Assembly: GCA_031550525.1 (NCBI GenBank)
Contig: JAVBON010000002.1
Span: 62,001 to 126,000 of the forward strand
Source: WRHT01 sp031550525
GTDB taxonomy: Bacteria > Desulfobacterota > Desulfovibrionia > Desulfovibrionales > Desulfovibrionaceae
Length of the DNA: 64,000 nt
Direction of reading: 5' to 3'
The position numbers and the translations under genes were made by a program. Under the pieces are notes generated by a model. It searched no databases, was not told the DNA's origin, and saw only the letters and a program-made list of their open reading frames with translations. Below, one piece after another: positions 42,293 to 51,252 of this stretch. Within the stretch, counting starts at the first letter, position 1; every line of letters begins with the position of its first letter.

Positions 42293-44950
42293 ATGAGTAG
42301 AAAGCATACTGTAAGCTACGCGCAAATACTTGAAAACCAGCCATTTATAAGCATTACGTTTTCATATGGCGGGCAACGGCGCCAGGTGCTTTCCATTACG
42401 GAAAACATAGAGCAAATGGGCTTCAAGCGCGATACTTTGCTTGCGCCGGACGCGCACTGGGATGATTTTCTGCACCCGGAAGATCGCCCTATCACCCTGC
42501 GCTTGGGGCATACCTACATAGCCCAAAAACTTACCACATTCAGGCTGGATTACCGCCTGGTCAACCCCGCCGGGGAAGTGTTCTGGATAAAAGAATACTC
42601 TCATATCACCCGCGATGCCGGGGACAATATTGAGAAAATCAGCGGCATTTTGCTGCGCCTGACCGATGGAGATATTGAAAAGGCTTATTCGCGCGCGCAT
42701 GTTGAGCACAGCATTGCCACCAACGAAATGTTGCTGGCCCTGCAAAATGTGCCCATGGAAGAATCTTGTGACGTTATCCTCAAATGTGTGGGCAAATTTG
42801 CCAAGCTTGGCCGCACCATTCTGTATGAGCATAGCGAAGAAAACAGCGATAACGTGGTCATGCGCGAGTGGTTCGGCCAAAATCCGCAAAATGTGACGGA
42901 TGGAACAACGCAGAGCGGCGCGGCCAAGGCGGCGCTGGCGGAGCTGGACCAAAGCCTGAGAAATTACGGGCTGCTTATTATGAATGCAGGGGAGGAATCT
43001 GGCGATCTCAGCAATTTTGCCGATGTTCACGGCCTTACGGCCCTGGTGGCCATGCCCGTTTACAGTCAGGGCAAACAAAGCGGCGGTATCATTTTTTGCT
43101 GCAGCGAGGCGCGCAAGCGTTGGGATGGCCCCACTCTGGATTTTCTCAAAAACGCCTCCAGGCTTCTTTCCACCGTGCTGGGCCGTTTGAAAAACCAAGA
43201 GCAAATTCTGCGTACCAAACGCAGTTGCGAGGCCATTCTTAACAATATTGACGCGTATATCTATGCAGTGGACCCGAAAAACAACGCCATAACCTTTGCC
43301 AACCACGCCTTCCGCTCAGTGTTCGGCATGGATTGCATAGGTAAAAATGCTGACGAGTTTATACTGCTGAATGAAAAAAACCAGGTAAAACCTGAAATTG
43401 CCGTAGACCCTGAGTGTAGTAACGATTTATGGGCGGAAACACTGTTTTATGAGGTGTACCTTGAAAAACAGAACCAGTGGCTGTCCATAAGCAAAGAGCC
43501 CTCACCTTGGGTTGACGGGCGCATGGTGCATTTGATTCACTGCTATGACAGCACCGCGCATAAACACTATGAAGACGGCATTAAAAAACAGGCCTACACC
43601 GACTATCTGACCGGCCTGCCCAACCGCCACCAATGCGACGAAACCCTCAGCCGTCTGGTAAATGAGCGGCGCGGCGTCAACTCGCCCTTTTATTTATTCT
43701 TCATCGATCTGGACGACTTCAAGATAGTAAACGACAGCTTCGGGCATGACTATGGCGATGGCGTGCTTAAATCTTTCGCCAAATATCTTACGGAAACATA
43801 TACCGGCAAGAATCAGGTTTTTCGCCTTGGCGGCGACGAGTTTGTTATTGTTGTGGATAGTTCCAACGGCATGCAGGTGCCGGAATATCTTGACGGCATG
43901 CTGGAGCGCGCCAAAAGCCCGTGGAAGGCGCTGGACAAAGAGTTTCACTGCTCTTTAAGCATAGGCGTGGTAGAGTTTATAGCCAGGCATGAAGACGCCA
44001 AGTCTCTGCTTAAAAAGGCCGATATAGCCATGTATCAGGCCAAAAAAAGCGGTAAGAACAACTATGCCTATTACACTGAGGGGCTGGATGGCGACGCTGT
44101 GAGCAGATCGGCCATGGAAAGCATGCTGCGCAAAGCCATAAGCAACGATTTCGCCGGCATAGAAATACTCTACCAGCCGTATTACAGCCTGCAAAGCGGG
44201 GCCATGCTGGGGGCCGAAGCGCTGTTGCGCATACGCGATGATAGCGGCAAACTTGTTCCGGCCAGCGAGTTTATAACCCTTGCCGAATATTTGGGGCTAA
44301 TAGTGCCCATAGGCGACCACGTGCTGCGCAAGGCCGCCGGGCTGTGCAAACGCATTAACGAAAGCGGGCGTCCGGATTTTAACATAAGCATAAATTTTTC
44401 AGCCGTGCGGTTTAAAGATAAAAACGTTGTACAGCACATAAACTCGCTGCTGGCATCTACCGGCGTAAAGTATGAAAATGTGTTCATAGGCATAAACGAG
44501 GGCCTGGCCATGGAGCAGCGCAAAATTATGCTGGCGCATTGTCAGGAACTGCGCAACATGGGCATACGTGTTATTATGGACGACTTCGGGTCAGGTAACG
44601 CCTCTTTCATAAACATGCGCAACCTGCCGGTGGATAAAATAAAGCTGTCGCCCATATACCTGTACGCGCACGAAGACGAGTTTACGGCACACTTTATGGA
44701 AATGGTGGTCCACCTCTGCCGCTTGTCCGGCAAGGCCCTTTGCGTAAGCGGGGTGGAAACCGAAACCCAGTTGAAATTTTGCCGCAAGCTTAAGGTCGAT
44801 ACAGTGCAGGGCTTTTTGCTACACACCCCGGCAGAGGCGGAAACCTTGCTGGGCATTCTTGATGCCGGGCTGGACAAAATTCAGACCGGCCTGCAACCCA
44901 GACCGTCAGGTGAGCAGGTACCCGTCGTTTTGCAGATGCGGCAAGCATAA
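42293..44950 (+). CDS. PAS-GAF-PAS-GGDEF-EAL protein; diguanylate cyclase with degenerate EAL
   Basis: 885 residues without membrane segments. A PAS-like region (about 20-130), a GAF-like region (about 145-300), another PAS (about 315-440), then GGDEF with RLGGDEF near 510 and EAL with GAEALLRI near 640. The GGDEF motif is intact; no RxxD inhibition site precedes it. The EAL domain keeps EAL, INFSA and DDFGSG, but the metal/base Glu in the LExTE and AEGVE motifs is replaced (FIGINEG, VSGVETE) and the KxD is KLS. I infer a cytoplasmic diguanylate cyclase with a non-hydrolytic EAL. It could supply c-di-GMP to the Lap receptor system elsewhere in the window. Confidence 0.85.
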   Translation: MSRKHTVSYAQILENQPFISITFSYGGQRRQVLSITENIEQMGFKRDTLLAPDAHWDDFLHPEDRPITLRLGHTYIAQKLTTFRLDYRLVNPAGEVFWIKEYSHITRDAGDNIEKISGILLRLTDGDIEKAYSRAHVEHSIATNEMLLALQNVPMEESCDVILKCVGKFAKLGRTILYEHSEENSDNVVMREWFGQNPQNVTDGTTQSGAAKAALAELDQSLRNYGLLIMNAGEESGDLSNFADVHGLTALVAMPVYSQGKQSGGIIFCCSEARKRWDGPTLDFLKNASRLLSTVLGRLKNQEQILRTKRSCEAILNNIDAYIYAVDPKNNAITFANHAFRSVFGMDCIGKNADEFILLNEKNQVKPEIAVDPECSNDLWAETLFYEVYLEKQNQWLSISKEPSPWVDGRMVHLIHCYDSTAHKHYEDGIKKQAYTDYLTGLPNRHQCDETLSRLVNERRGVNSPFYLFFIDLDDFKIVNDSFGHDYGDGVLKSFAKYLTETYTGKNQVFRLGGDEFVIVVDSSNGMQVPEYLDGMLERAKSPWKALDKEFHCSLSIGVVEFIARHEDAKSLLKKADIAMYQAKKSGKNNYAYYTEGLDGDAVSRSAMESMLRKAISNDFAGIEILYQPYYSLQSGAMLGAEALLRIRDDSGKLVPASEFITLAEYLGLIVPIGDHVLRKAAGLCKRINESGRPDFNISINFSAVRFKDKNVVQHINSLLASTGVKYENVFIGINEGLAMEQRKIMLAHCQELRNMGIRVIMDDFGSGNASFINMRNLPVDKIKLSPIYLYAHEDEFTAHFMEMVVHLCRLSGKALCVSGVETETQLKFCRKLKVDTVQGFLLHTPAEAETLLGILDAGLDKIQTGLQPRPSGEQVPVVLQMRQA

Positions 44951-44968
44951 AAGCTGGAGCCGTCGCGG

Positions 44969-46369
44969 CTAAGGCTTTGGCTTAACGCACAAGCTGATGC
45001 GGCCGTCAGGAACCAAGGCCAATGGGCTATGCGCGCGTATGTATTCTTCCAGAACATCCTGTATAAAGCCGAAGTCGCCTTCGGGCACGCCTTTATCAAG
45101 GCCCGGAAATTTACGCATCATTTCCAGCGTGGCTATGCTGTAACGGGCGGCAGGGTCAAGCGGGGCCTCACCCACCTTTACGTTAAACACGCGCTTTCCG
45201 CCTGGTTGCGGATCAAAGCAGAAACTTAGGCCCGCCACCTGTAAAAATGTTCCGGCAGGGGTGGGGTATGAGGAAACACCGGCTTCCAGCACGGCCAAAA
45301 TATCCTCGCCGCTCACGGCAAGCTTGCACACCTTGCCGTTGGCCCGCACCATATTAAGCAAATCCTGCCGTGTAAGGGGGCCGGGCTTGAAATCACCGCC
45401 TATTATTCCGGCAATGCTCAAGGCAATTTGCGTTCCGGCCTTTTGGCGCATGGCCTCGGCGAACAGGTCGCCCATATTGGTTTCGCCCAGGCGCAAATCG
45501 TTGCGCACTCCGTTAAGGCGCACGGCGGTGCTGCCCACAACCTCGGTAAAAAACGGCTCGCACAGCTCACACACGCCTTGCAGGCAGGCTGCCGTGCCGG
45601 TTTTTTCCGGCACTTGGGCAAGGGCAGTTTTATCCAGCAGCACGGCCCTGGCCGCTTTAACCCCGCCCTCCTCCAGCTCCAGTTCCACCAGGCCTATGTT
45701 ACGGCTGTATTCGCCGGTTTGGGCTATGAGCACGCCGTTTTCCACGCGCCCTTCCGGCAAAAAGGTATGGCTGTGCCCGTCTATAATCACATCCAGCCCC
45801 TTTATGCCCCGAGCCGCCAGCAGGCTGTTATCCATATCCATGGCCGTATCGCCAAGGTGGAACAAGCCCACAATAATATCCACATGCGGCCTGAGCCCGT
45901 CTACCAGGCGTTGCCCTGCTTCCACCGCCGGAATGCTGGCAAGGCCCGAGCTTGCGCCCACGCGCGGCGTGGTTAGCCCCACAATGCCAACCCGCAAGCC
46001 GCTGGGCAACGTAACGGTGGCGCTGCCGGGCAAAACACTTTTGCCGTCAGCATCTATGATATTGCCAGCCAGAATTGGAAAGTTGGCTTTGGAGGCCAGT
46101 TGCAACAAGCGCGCGCGGCCAAGTGCGAAATCGGCGTTGCCAGCGCACATGGCGTCAAGGCCAAGGGTATTCAAAAGCGAGAGCACGCTCTCCCCCTCGT
46201 CAAAAGAGGCATAGCCGCTGCCGTTAAAGGCGTCTCCGGCGTCCAGCACAAGGGTATCGGGGTGCTCGGCCTTGAAGGATTCTATAAATCCGGCGATTTT
46301 GGGGTAGCCTATGGCTTCGCCCTCTTCACGTATAAAGCCGTGAATGTCGTTAATGTGTATAATATGCAA
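44969..46369 (-). CDS. 5'-Nucleotidase/UshA-like metallophosphoesterase, apparently cytoplasmic
   Basis: About 466 residues: N-terminal calcineurin-like domain (HINDIHGF, LDAGDAFNGS, GNADFALG, VGLFHLGD, IIDGHSHTF) and a C-terminal 5'-nucleotidase domain (NMGDLFAEAMR, GIIGGDFKPG, LSFCFDP). The usual GNHE is GNAD, so the transition-state His is Ala; other ligands are present. No signal peptide. Start: the frame runs open to 46459, but a TTG at 46369 has CGGAGGG eight bases before it and gives a normal N terminus that avoids overlap with divergent rnhB. Either a slow phosphatase or a binding protein is possible. Confidence 0.8.
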   Translation of the reverse strand: MHIIHINDIHGFIREEGEAIGYPKIAGFIESFKAEHPDTLVLDAGDAFNGSGYASFDEGESVLSLLNTLGLDAMCAGNADFALGRARLLQLASKANFPILAGNIIDADGKSVLPGSATVTLPSGLRVGIVGLTTPRVGASSGLASIPAVEAGQRLVDGLRPHVDIIVGLFHLGDTAMDMDNSLLAARGIKGLDVIIDGHSHTFLPEGRVENGVLIAQTGEYSRNIGLVELELEEGGVKAARAVLLDKTALAQVPEKTGTAACLQGVCELCEPFFTEVVGSTAVRLNGVRNDLRLGETNMGDLFAEAMRQKAGTQIALSIAGIIGGDFKPGPLTRQDLLNMVRANGKVCKLAVSGEDILAVLEAGVSSYPTPAGTFLQVAGLSFCFDPQPGGKRVFNVKVGEAPLDPAARYSIATLEMMRKFPGLDKGVPEGDFGFIQDVLEEYIRAHSPLALVPDGRISLCVKPKP

Positions 46370-46437
46370 AACAAAACCCTCCGTGCCCGCAAATTTTACG
46401 GCTTGTGGCAAACAGCGCTTGGGGCTATTGTGCGCCC

Positions 46438-47196
46438 ATGCATCAATATAACACGCCACAAAAAAAATCCAGCGGCTGCAGCCTGCCGCAAATATCTCCT
46501 GCCTTGGCCGCCCGCCTGCGCGGCTGGCACCTTGGCGTGGATGAGGCCGGACGCGGGTGTCTGGCCGGGCCGGTAACAGCCGGAGCCGTGCTGGCGCCGC
46601 CGGGTTTTGACTTTGCGGCCGTCCCCGAGCTTGCCGGACTGACTGATTCTAAAAAGCTGAGCGCGGCCAAGCGGGAAAAACTGGCTGCCGCCATCAGGCA
46701 AAGTGGCTTGATTTGGGCCGTGGGTCAGGCCAAACCTGCTGAAATAGACCAGGTTAACATACTTAACGCGACGTTTAGAGCCATGAGCCGGGCCGTGCTG
46801 GCGGCGTTGCGTCTGGCTATTTCAGTCCGCGCCTTTGACTTGCCCGACCCGGCGGAGTTGCCTTTATTCGTAGACGGGCAGCACTGCATACCCCTGCCGC
46901 AATGGCAGGCCGCCAGGCAGCGCCTCATATTGGCCGCGCCCCCGCGCCAGTTTGCCGTTGTAAAGGGCGATAGCCTTATACCGGCCATTTCCGCCGCTTC
47001 CATTATGGCAAAAACTCACCGCGACGCCCTTATGCTGGCCCTGCACCGCCGCTACCCGGATTATGCCTTTGACCAGCACAAAGGCTACGGTACCGAGTTG
47101 CATATGCAAAAACTGGCCGCCCTTGGCCCCTGCCCGCAACATCGCCTGAGCTTTGGTCCTGAAAAGCCCGTAATGCAACAAGCCTCGCTTTTTTAA
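46438..47196 (+). CDS. rnhB: Ribonuclease HII
   Basis: About 252 residues. The four acidic active-site residues sit in known contexts: GVDEAGRG (two), VDGQ and the His/Asp region DQHKGYGT; TDSKKLS is the substrate-recognition loop and KGDS the preceding strand. It nicks RNA-DNA hybrids and misincorporated ribonucleotides. I prefer ATG 46438 over a GTG at 46405 that has no better ribosome site. A strong terminator follows. Confidence 0.95.
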   Translation: MHQYNTPQKKSSGCSLPQISPALAARLRGWHLGVDEAGRGCLAGPVTAGAVLAPPGFDFAAVPELAGLTDSKKLSAAKREKLAAAIRQSGLIWAVGQAKPAEIDQVNILNATFRAMSRAVLAALRLAISVRAFDLPDPAELPLFVDGQHCIPLPQWQAARQRLILAAPPRQFAVVKGDSLIPAISAASIMAKTHRDALMLALHRRYPDYAFDQHKGYGTELHMQKLAALGPCPQHRLSFGPEKPVMQQASLF

Positions 47197-47215
47197 AGGT
47201 ATTGCCATAAATCTG

Positions 47216-47254
47216 AAACGGCGTTTCGATGCCTGAGGCATTGAAACGCCGTTT
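47216..47254 (+). terminator. Rho-independent terminator of rnhB
   Basis: A 12-bp stem (47216-47227 with 47243-47254) continues into an inner ATGCC/GGCAT stem with a 3-base loop and ends in TTTT. Confidence 0.88.
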
Positions 47255-47324
47255 TCCACCTGTAAAAGATACTGTGATATTTTATGATGTTACAGTATTT
47301 AGAAGTATTCCAATATATTTAAGC

Positions 47325-48389
47325 TTACCAATCACCAAATTCAACCAGAGTGCCGCGCTGCGGATCGCGCTCGTACATTTGGGCCCGCTCGGCGTCACTA
47401 AGGTAAAGCCACTGAAAAACATTGGTCCTGTTCTCGAAATCGCTGTAAATTCCTATAACATAGTACAGTGTTTCATGGCGCTCTTTTTCTTCAATGGAAT
47501 AGCCTATGCTGGCCGAGGGGTCGTCAAGAGCAGCCAGCACCAACTCTTGTGTGGAATTGGCAAGGTAGTATTCCACCGCGTCCCTTATTCTGATAAGGAA
47601 ATCATCTGAAAAATCCAGACCGGTTTCGTAGTGAAAAGGAATAGGCTCTGGGTGGCTGACCCTGAAGCGCGCAAGCTTGCCGTCTTCCAGCTTGTTTATG
47701 CTTAGTGCCCGCTCCCTGATTTGCGAAAATTCTTCGTCCTGGTCCTCATCCGTATCCCAACTATCCATATTCCATTGCACTTCCACCAAATCGCCACGAA
47801 TCCATGCGGGGTAGCCATCTTTGTCGGAATAGGCGTCGAGCATGACAATTCTCTCGCCATCCTTCTTCACGACAAAAAAGGCGTAATCGCCCTGGTCGTT
47901 ATACTCAACGTATTCTACCTCGTCGGTATAAATTTCTCGCTGCTGCAACGGCTCACCCGGCCGGATATAAGAAGTGAGAAACTCCTGCTCGCACTCCTCC
48001 TGCACTATTTCGTAATTTTCCGGGTGGTTGGTGTATAGAAAACTCAGGCCATGGTATAAGTCCCATTTAAGCAAATCGTCTCCGGCAACTTCAAACGAAA
48101 GGGTATCCGCATAGTTGCAGCCGGGTTCCAACTCGACAAATGTTCTGCCGTCTTTGCTAAAAGACGAAATAACCCGGCATGATATCTCCTCTTGCCCCGA
48201 AATATCCACAAGTAAACCCTCTTCATATATAATCTCCCGATTTTGGGCGTCGCACGGGTGGAGAATAATTGGAACATCGTTCTCAATAGTAACCATTGAC
48301 CATTTGCCATAGTAACTTGACGCTGAATGGGCGTTACATACAGTCAGAACGAGCATGAGAGTGGCGAGAAAAAGAATTTTTGTTTTCAT
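47325..48389 (-). CDS. Secreted protein of unknown function
   Basis: 354 residues with a clear signal peptide (hydrophobic 5-18, cleavage near AHSAS). The mature part is acidic, rich in Tyr, Asp and Glu, and beta-strand-like, with repeated lengths resembling SH3-like wall-binding modules: GKWSMVTIENDVPI..., then DYAFFVVKKDGERIVML. I do not recognise a family. It sits between rnhB and yraN on the opposite strand, interrupting a housekeeping run, which suggests a later insertion. Confidence 0.6.
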   Translation of the reverse strand: MKTKILFLATLMLVLTVCNAHSASSYYGKWSMVTIENDVPIILHPCDAQNREIIYEEGLLVDISGQEEISCRVISSFSKDGRTFVELEPGCNYADTLSFEVAGDDLLKWDLYHGLSFLYTNHPENYEIVQEECEQEFLTSYIRPGEPLQQREIYTDEVEYVEYNDQGDYAFFVVKKDGERIVMLDAYSDKDGYPAWIRGDLVEVQWNMDSWDTDEDQDEEFSQIRERALSINKLEDGKLARFRVSHPEPIPFHYETGLDFSDDFLIRIRDAVEYYLANSTQELVLAALDDPSASIGYSIEEKERHETLYYVIGIYSDFENRTNVFQWLYLSDAERAQMYERDPQRGTLVEFGDW

Positions 48390-48622
48390 ATGGTTGCCAT
48401 TCGTTTAGATGTTTGGCCAGATACCGGCAATTGTCCCGTTTTTCGAGCGGTAACGCATAAGATAGGGGTAGTCAATCGCGATTGCGCCGTGGCGAGCTAT
48501 TTATGCAGTAGGTATAAAAACAAATGGCTGACTTCATATACAGCATGCCAACCACCTATTCCCATCAGCAGTATCCGGATTTTTACCTTGCCAGCCCAAG
48601 CCCCAAAAGGCATTATGGCCGC

Positions 48623-49084
48623 ATGCAAAGCCGTAATACCCCACCAGCGCGGCATCTGGCCACGGGCCAGACCGGCGAAGATATGGCTGCTGCTTACCTG
48701 CAAGGTAAAGGGCTGCTCATTTTAGCCCGCAATTGGCGGCCTGCCGGGCGCGACGGCGGGCTGGAGCTGGATATAGTGGCCACGCAGGGCGACACCATGG
48801 TTTTTACCGAGGTAAAAACCCGCACCCACGCCCCAAATTCGGCCTTTGCCCCGCAGGATGCCTTTACTGCGGCCAAACGCCAAAAAATTTTCAAGGCCGT
48901 AAATCTGTACATGCAGGAGCACGGCCTTTGGCACAAACCCTGCCGCGTGGATTTGCTGTGCGTGGTAATTTACCCAGATAACACCTGCAAGCTGGAGCAT
49001 TTTGAGAATGTCCTCACCTTATCCCAAGAATGCGGAACAGGGCGAGCTCTGGGTGGTGGCAACACCCCTTGGCAACCCTGGTGA
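48623..49084 (+). CDS. yraN: YraN/UPF0102-family nuclease-like protein
   Basis: About 153 residues. UPF0102 marks: TGQTGEDMAAAYLQGKGL, ILARNWRP, GLELDIVATQGDTMVFTEVKTR (restriction-endonuclease-like D and ExK) and the KRQKIFKAVNLYM helix. Its biological role is not settled. The frame extends upstream to 48524, but homology starts near ATG 48623. It overlaps the start of rsmI by about 77 bases in another frame, so its C-terminal tail is not family-like and may be variable. Confidence 0.8.
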   Translation: MQSRNTPPARHLATGQTGEDMAAAYLQGKGLLILARNWRPAGRDGGLELDIVATQGDTMVFTEVKTRTHAPNSAFAPQDAFTAAKRQKIFKAVNLYMQEHGLWHKPCRVDLLCVVIYPDNTCKLEHFENVLTLSQECGTGRALGGGNTPWQPW

Positions 49085-49862
49085 CTTTTCGCCCCGCGCC
49101 CGTGAGGCCGTAAGCGCGGCGGATATGGTGCTGGCGGAAGATACGCGCCGCACCGGCCTGCTGCTGGCCCAATGCGGCCTTAAGGCCGCCCGCCTCTCCA
49201 GCCTGCACGAGCATAATGAAGATGGCCGCATACCAGCCCTGCTGGAAGAGCTGGCCCAAGGCCGCAACCTGGCCTTGGTTTCCGACGCTGGCACCCCGCT
49301 GCTCTCCGACCCCGGCTACCGCCTGGTGCGGGCCTGCCGCGAGGCTGGCGTGCGAGTGCGCCCTTTCCCCGGCCCTTCCGCCCCGCTCACGGCCCTTTGC
49401 GCCAGCGGCCTTCCCCCGCAGCCCTTTGTATTTTTGGGCTTTCCGCCGCGTAAGGCGGGCGGGCAAAAACAGTTTTTCGCCCCTTATGCGGGGCTGGAAG
49501 CCACCATAATATTTTTCGAGCGTAAAGACAGGCTCCGCCAGACGCTGGAGCTATTACACGGCCTGTACGGCCCGCGTGAGGCCTGCATTGCCCGCGAGCT
49601 AACCAAGACTTACGAAGAATTCATTTTCCTTACGCTGGATAAGCTGGAACTATTGCCAGAAGAGCTTTTGGGTGAGCTTACAGTGCTTGTAGGCCCGCCC
49701 AAAGCCGGTATGCGCATGGACGAAACCGAGGTGCTGCGCCTGGCCCGCGCCTTGCAGGAAAAATCCGACGGGAGCCTTAAACCGCGCGAGCTTGCGCGGC
49801 AGGTTAAAGACGCCGCGCAAGGCTGGAACACTGACGAGATTTACAGCCTTTTGGGCAAATGA
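49008..49862 (+). CDS. rsmI: 16S rRNA (cytidine1402-2'-O)-methyltransferase
   Basis: 284 residues. Tetrapyrrole-methylase-type fold: LWVVATPLGNPGDFSPRA, LAEDTRRTGLLL, SLHEHNE, LVSDAGTPLLSDPGYRLVRA, VRPFPGPSAPLTALCASGLP, FFERKDRLRQTLE. It methylates C1402 in 16S rRNA with SAM. ATG 49008 is preferred to an in-frame TTG at 49002; GGAG lies about ten bases upstream. It overlaps yraN. Confidence 0.95.
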   Translation: MSSPYPKNAEQGELWVVATPLGNPGDFSPRAREAVSAADMVLAEDTRRTGLLLAQCGLKAARLSSLHEHNEDGRIPALLEELAQGRNLALVSDAGTPLLSDPGYRLVRACREAGVRVRPFPGPSAPLTALCASGLPPQPFVFLGFPPRKAGGQKQFFAPYAGLEATIIFFERKDRLRQTLELLHGLYGPREACIARELTKTYEEFIFLTLDKLELLPEELLGELTVLVGPPKAGMRMDETEVLRLARALQEKSDGSLKPRELARQVKDAAQGWNTDEIYSLLGK

Positions 49863-49975
49863 TATATTTCAACCCCGCATACGCTTTGCGGCATGCGCGC
49901 GAAACAAACAGGCTTTCCGGCGCGGGCGCAAGCTCAAAAGGCATCTGCGTAAACAGGCTTGGCGGCAGGTGAGAA

Positions 49976-50740
49976 ATGAAAGGGATATTATCCGCAAAAA
50001 CCTACAGACGCTGCCTTATGCGCAGCAGCATGCTCAATTTTATGTATACCGCGCAGGGCTTGCAAAGCGTGGGCTTTTTGTACTCCATAATGCCGGGCCT
50101 GCGTGAAATACATACGGACGACGCGGCCTTTGCCGAAAGCTGTGCCAGGTACTCGCGGCATTTTAACTGCAACATTTTCTGGGCCCCTTTTCTGGCCGGG
50201 TCCTTTCTGCATCTTGAACGGCAAATAGCCAAAAAGGCTGTTTCGCCCGACTTTGTTATTCCCCTTCAAGACACAACTCTAAACTCCCTTTCCGCCGTGG
50301 GCGATTCCTTTTTCAGCGGCAGCCTTCTGGTAACTCAAATGCTGGCTCTGGCCTGTCTGGTTATGTTGCAAGGCATGGCCGCCGCCTGCGTGTTGGCGGT
50401 TATATGGCTTGTTTTATCGCTGGTTTTCAAGTTCGCCTCATTCAACTTGGGCCTGGCCAGAGGCATGTCAATGCTGCGCTATGTGCGCGGCCTTAATCTT
50501 ATAAACAAGGGCGATTACCTGAAGCTGTTCAATGCCGTGCTGCTGGCCGCAATTATGGCCATGGCGACGGATGTGGGCATTGAAGAAGCCAAAAGCCAGA
50601 TTGATTTCAGATTTGTGGCGCAAGCATGGGTTTTTCCGCTGGGCATAACGTTTTTGCTGGCTTACGCCGCGTCGCGCATGCGCGTTTCACGCAGCCTGGC
50701 CACAATTATTATAGTATGTTCTTTAAGCATAGTTCTTTAA
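49976..50740 (+). CDS. PTS system mannose-family EIID component
   Basis: 254 residues. N-terminal ERQIAKK-type helices (MRSSMLNFMYTAQGLQSVGFLYSIMPGLREI and FLHLERQIAKK) followed by hydrophobic segments (about 105-160 and 190-250) match the IID subunit of mannose-type permeases. The matching IIA, IIB and IIC genes are not in the window. In related bacteria such an incomplete PTS is thought to be partly regulatory. HPr and EI genes follow. Confidence 0.8.
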   Translation: MKGILSAKTYRRCLMRSSMLNFMYTAQGLQSVGFLYSIMPGLREIHTDDAAFAESCARYSRHFNCNIFWAPFLAGSFLHLERQIAKKAVSPDFVIPLQDTTLNSLSAVGDSFFSGSLLVTQMLALACLVMLQGMAAACVLAVIWLVLSLVFKFASFNLGLARGMSMLRYVRGLNLINKGDYLKLFNAVLLAAIMAMATDVGIEEAKSQIDFRFVAQAWVFPLGITFLLAYAASRMRVSRSLATIIIVCSLSIVL

Positions 50741-50863
50741 AAGTAGCTGGACACAAGCCTGCACAGTGTATAAATTACCACTAAGTTAAAAAATTAACTC
50801 TAGATATTATCAAAAAATCAAGCCGGGCCAGCCCCGGCATTAAAACATTACGGTACGGCTTGT

Positions 50864-51184
50864 ATGACATCCACCCAACTGGAATGGGCGGCTGCCCCAA
50901 AAAACGCTGCAGAAACTTTCTCCGCCACTGTGCTGGTGCTGGACGACTTTGGCCTGCACGCCCGCCCCGCAGCTAACCTGGCCAAAACCGCCCAGGCCTT
51001 CAAATCTGAAATAACCTTGGGCGCAGGCGGGCAAACCGCCGACGCCAAAAGCATTTTGGATATTCTAGCCCTGGCGGCCTCGCGCAACACCAAGCTGACG
51101 CTGCATTGCCAAGGCAGCGACGCTCAAGAGGCCGGCGAATCCATACTAAAACTGTTTGAGGCCAGATTTCATCTGGACGTCTGA
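50864..51184 (+). CDS. ptsH: HPr phosphocarrier protein
   Basis: 106 residues, about 17 longer at the N terminus than usual HPr. The phosphorylated His is His32 in FGLHARPAANLA. The regulatory Ser region reads DAKSILDILAL (Ser63), so HPr-kinase control is formally possible. It carries phosphate from EI to EII proteins. A small GCCGGG/CCCGGC hairpin (50822-50838) lies in the upstream spacer. The ribosome site is weak. Confidence 0.92.
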   Translation: MTSTQLEWAAAPKNAAETFSATVLVLDDFGLHARPAANLAKTAQAFKSEITLGAGGQTADAKSILDILALAASRNTKLTLHCQGSDAQEAGESILKLFEARFHLDV

Positions 51185-51252
51185 AAGCAGCGCGCCACCC
51201 TTGCGTAAACCGGCCCAGACGCAGGCAAGACCGGCCCATACTGGTAACAACC

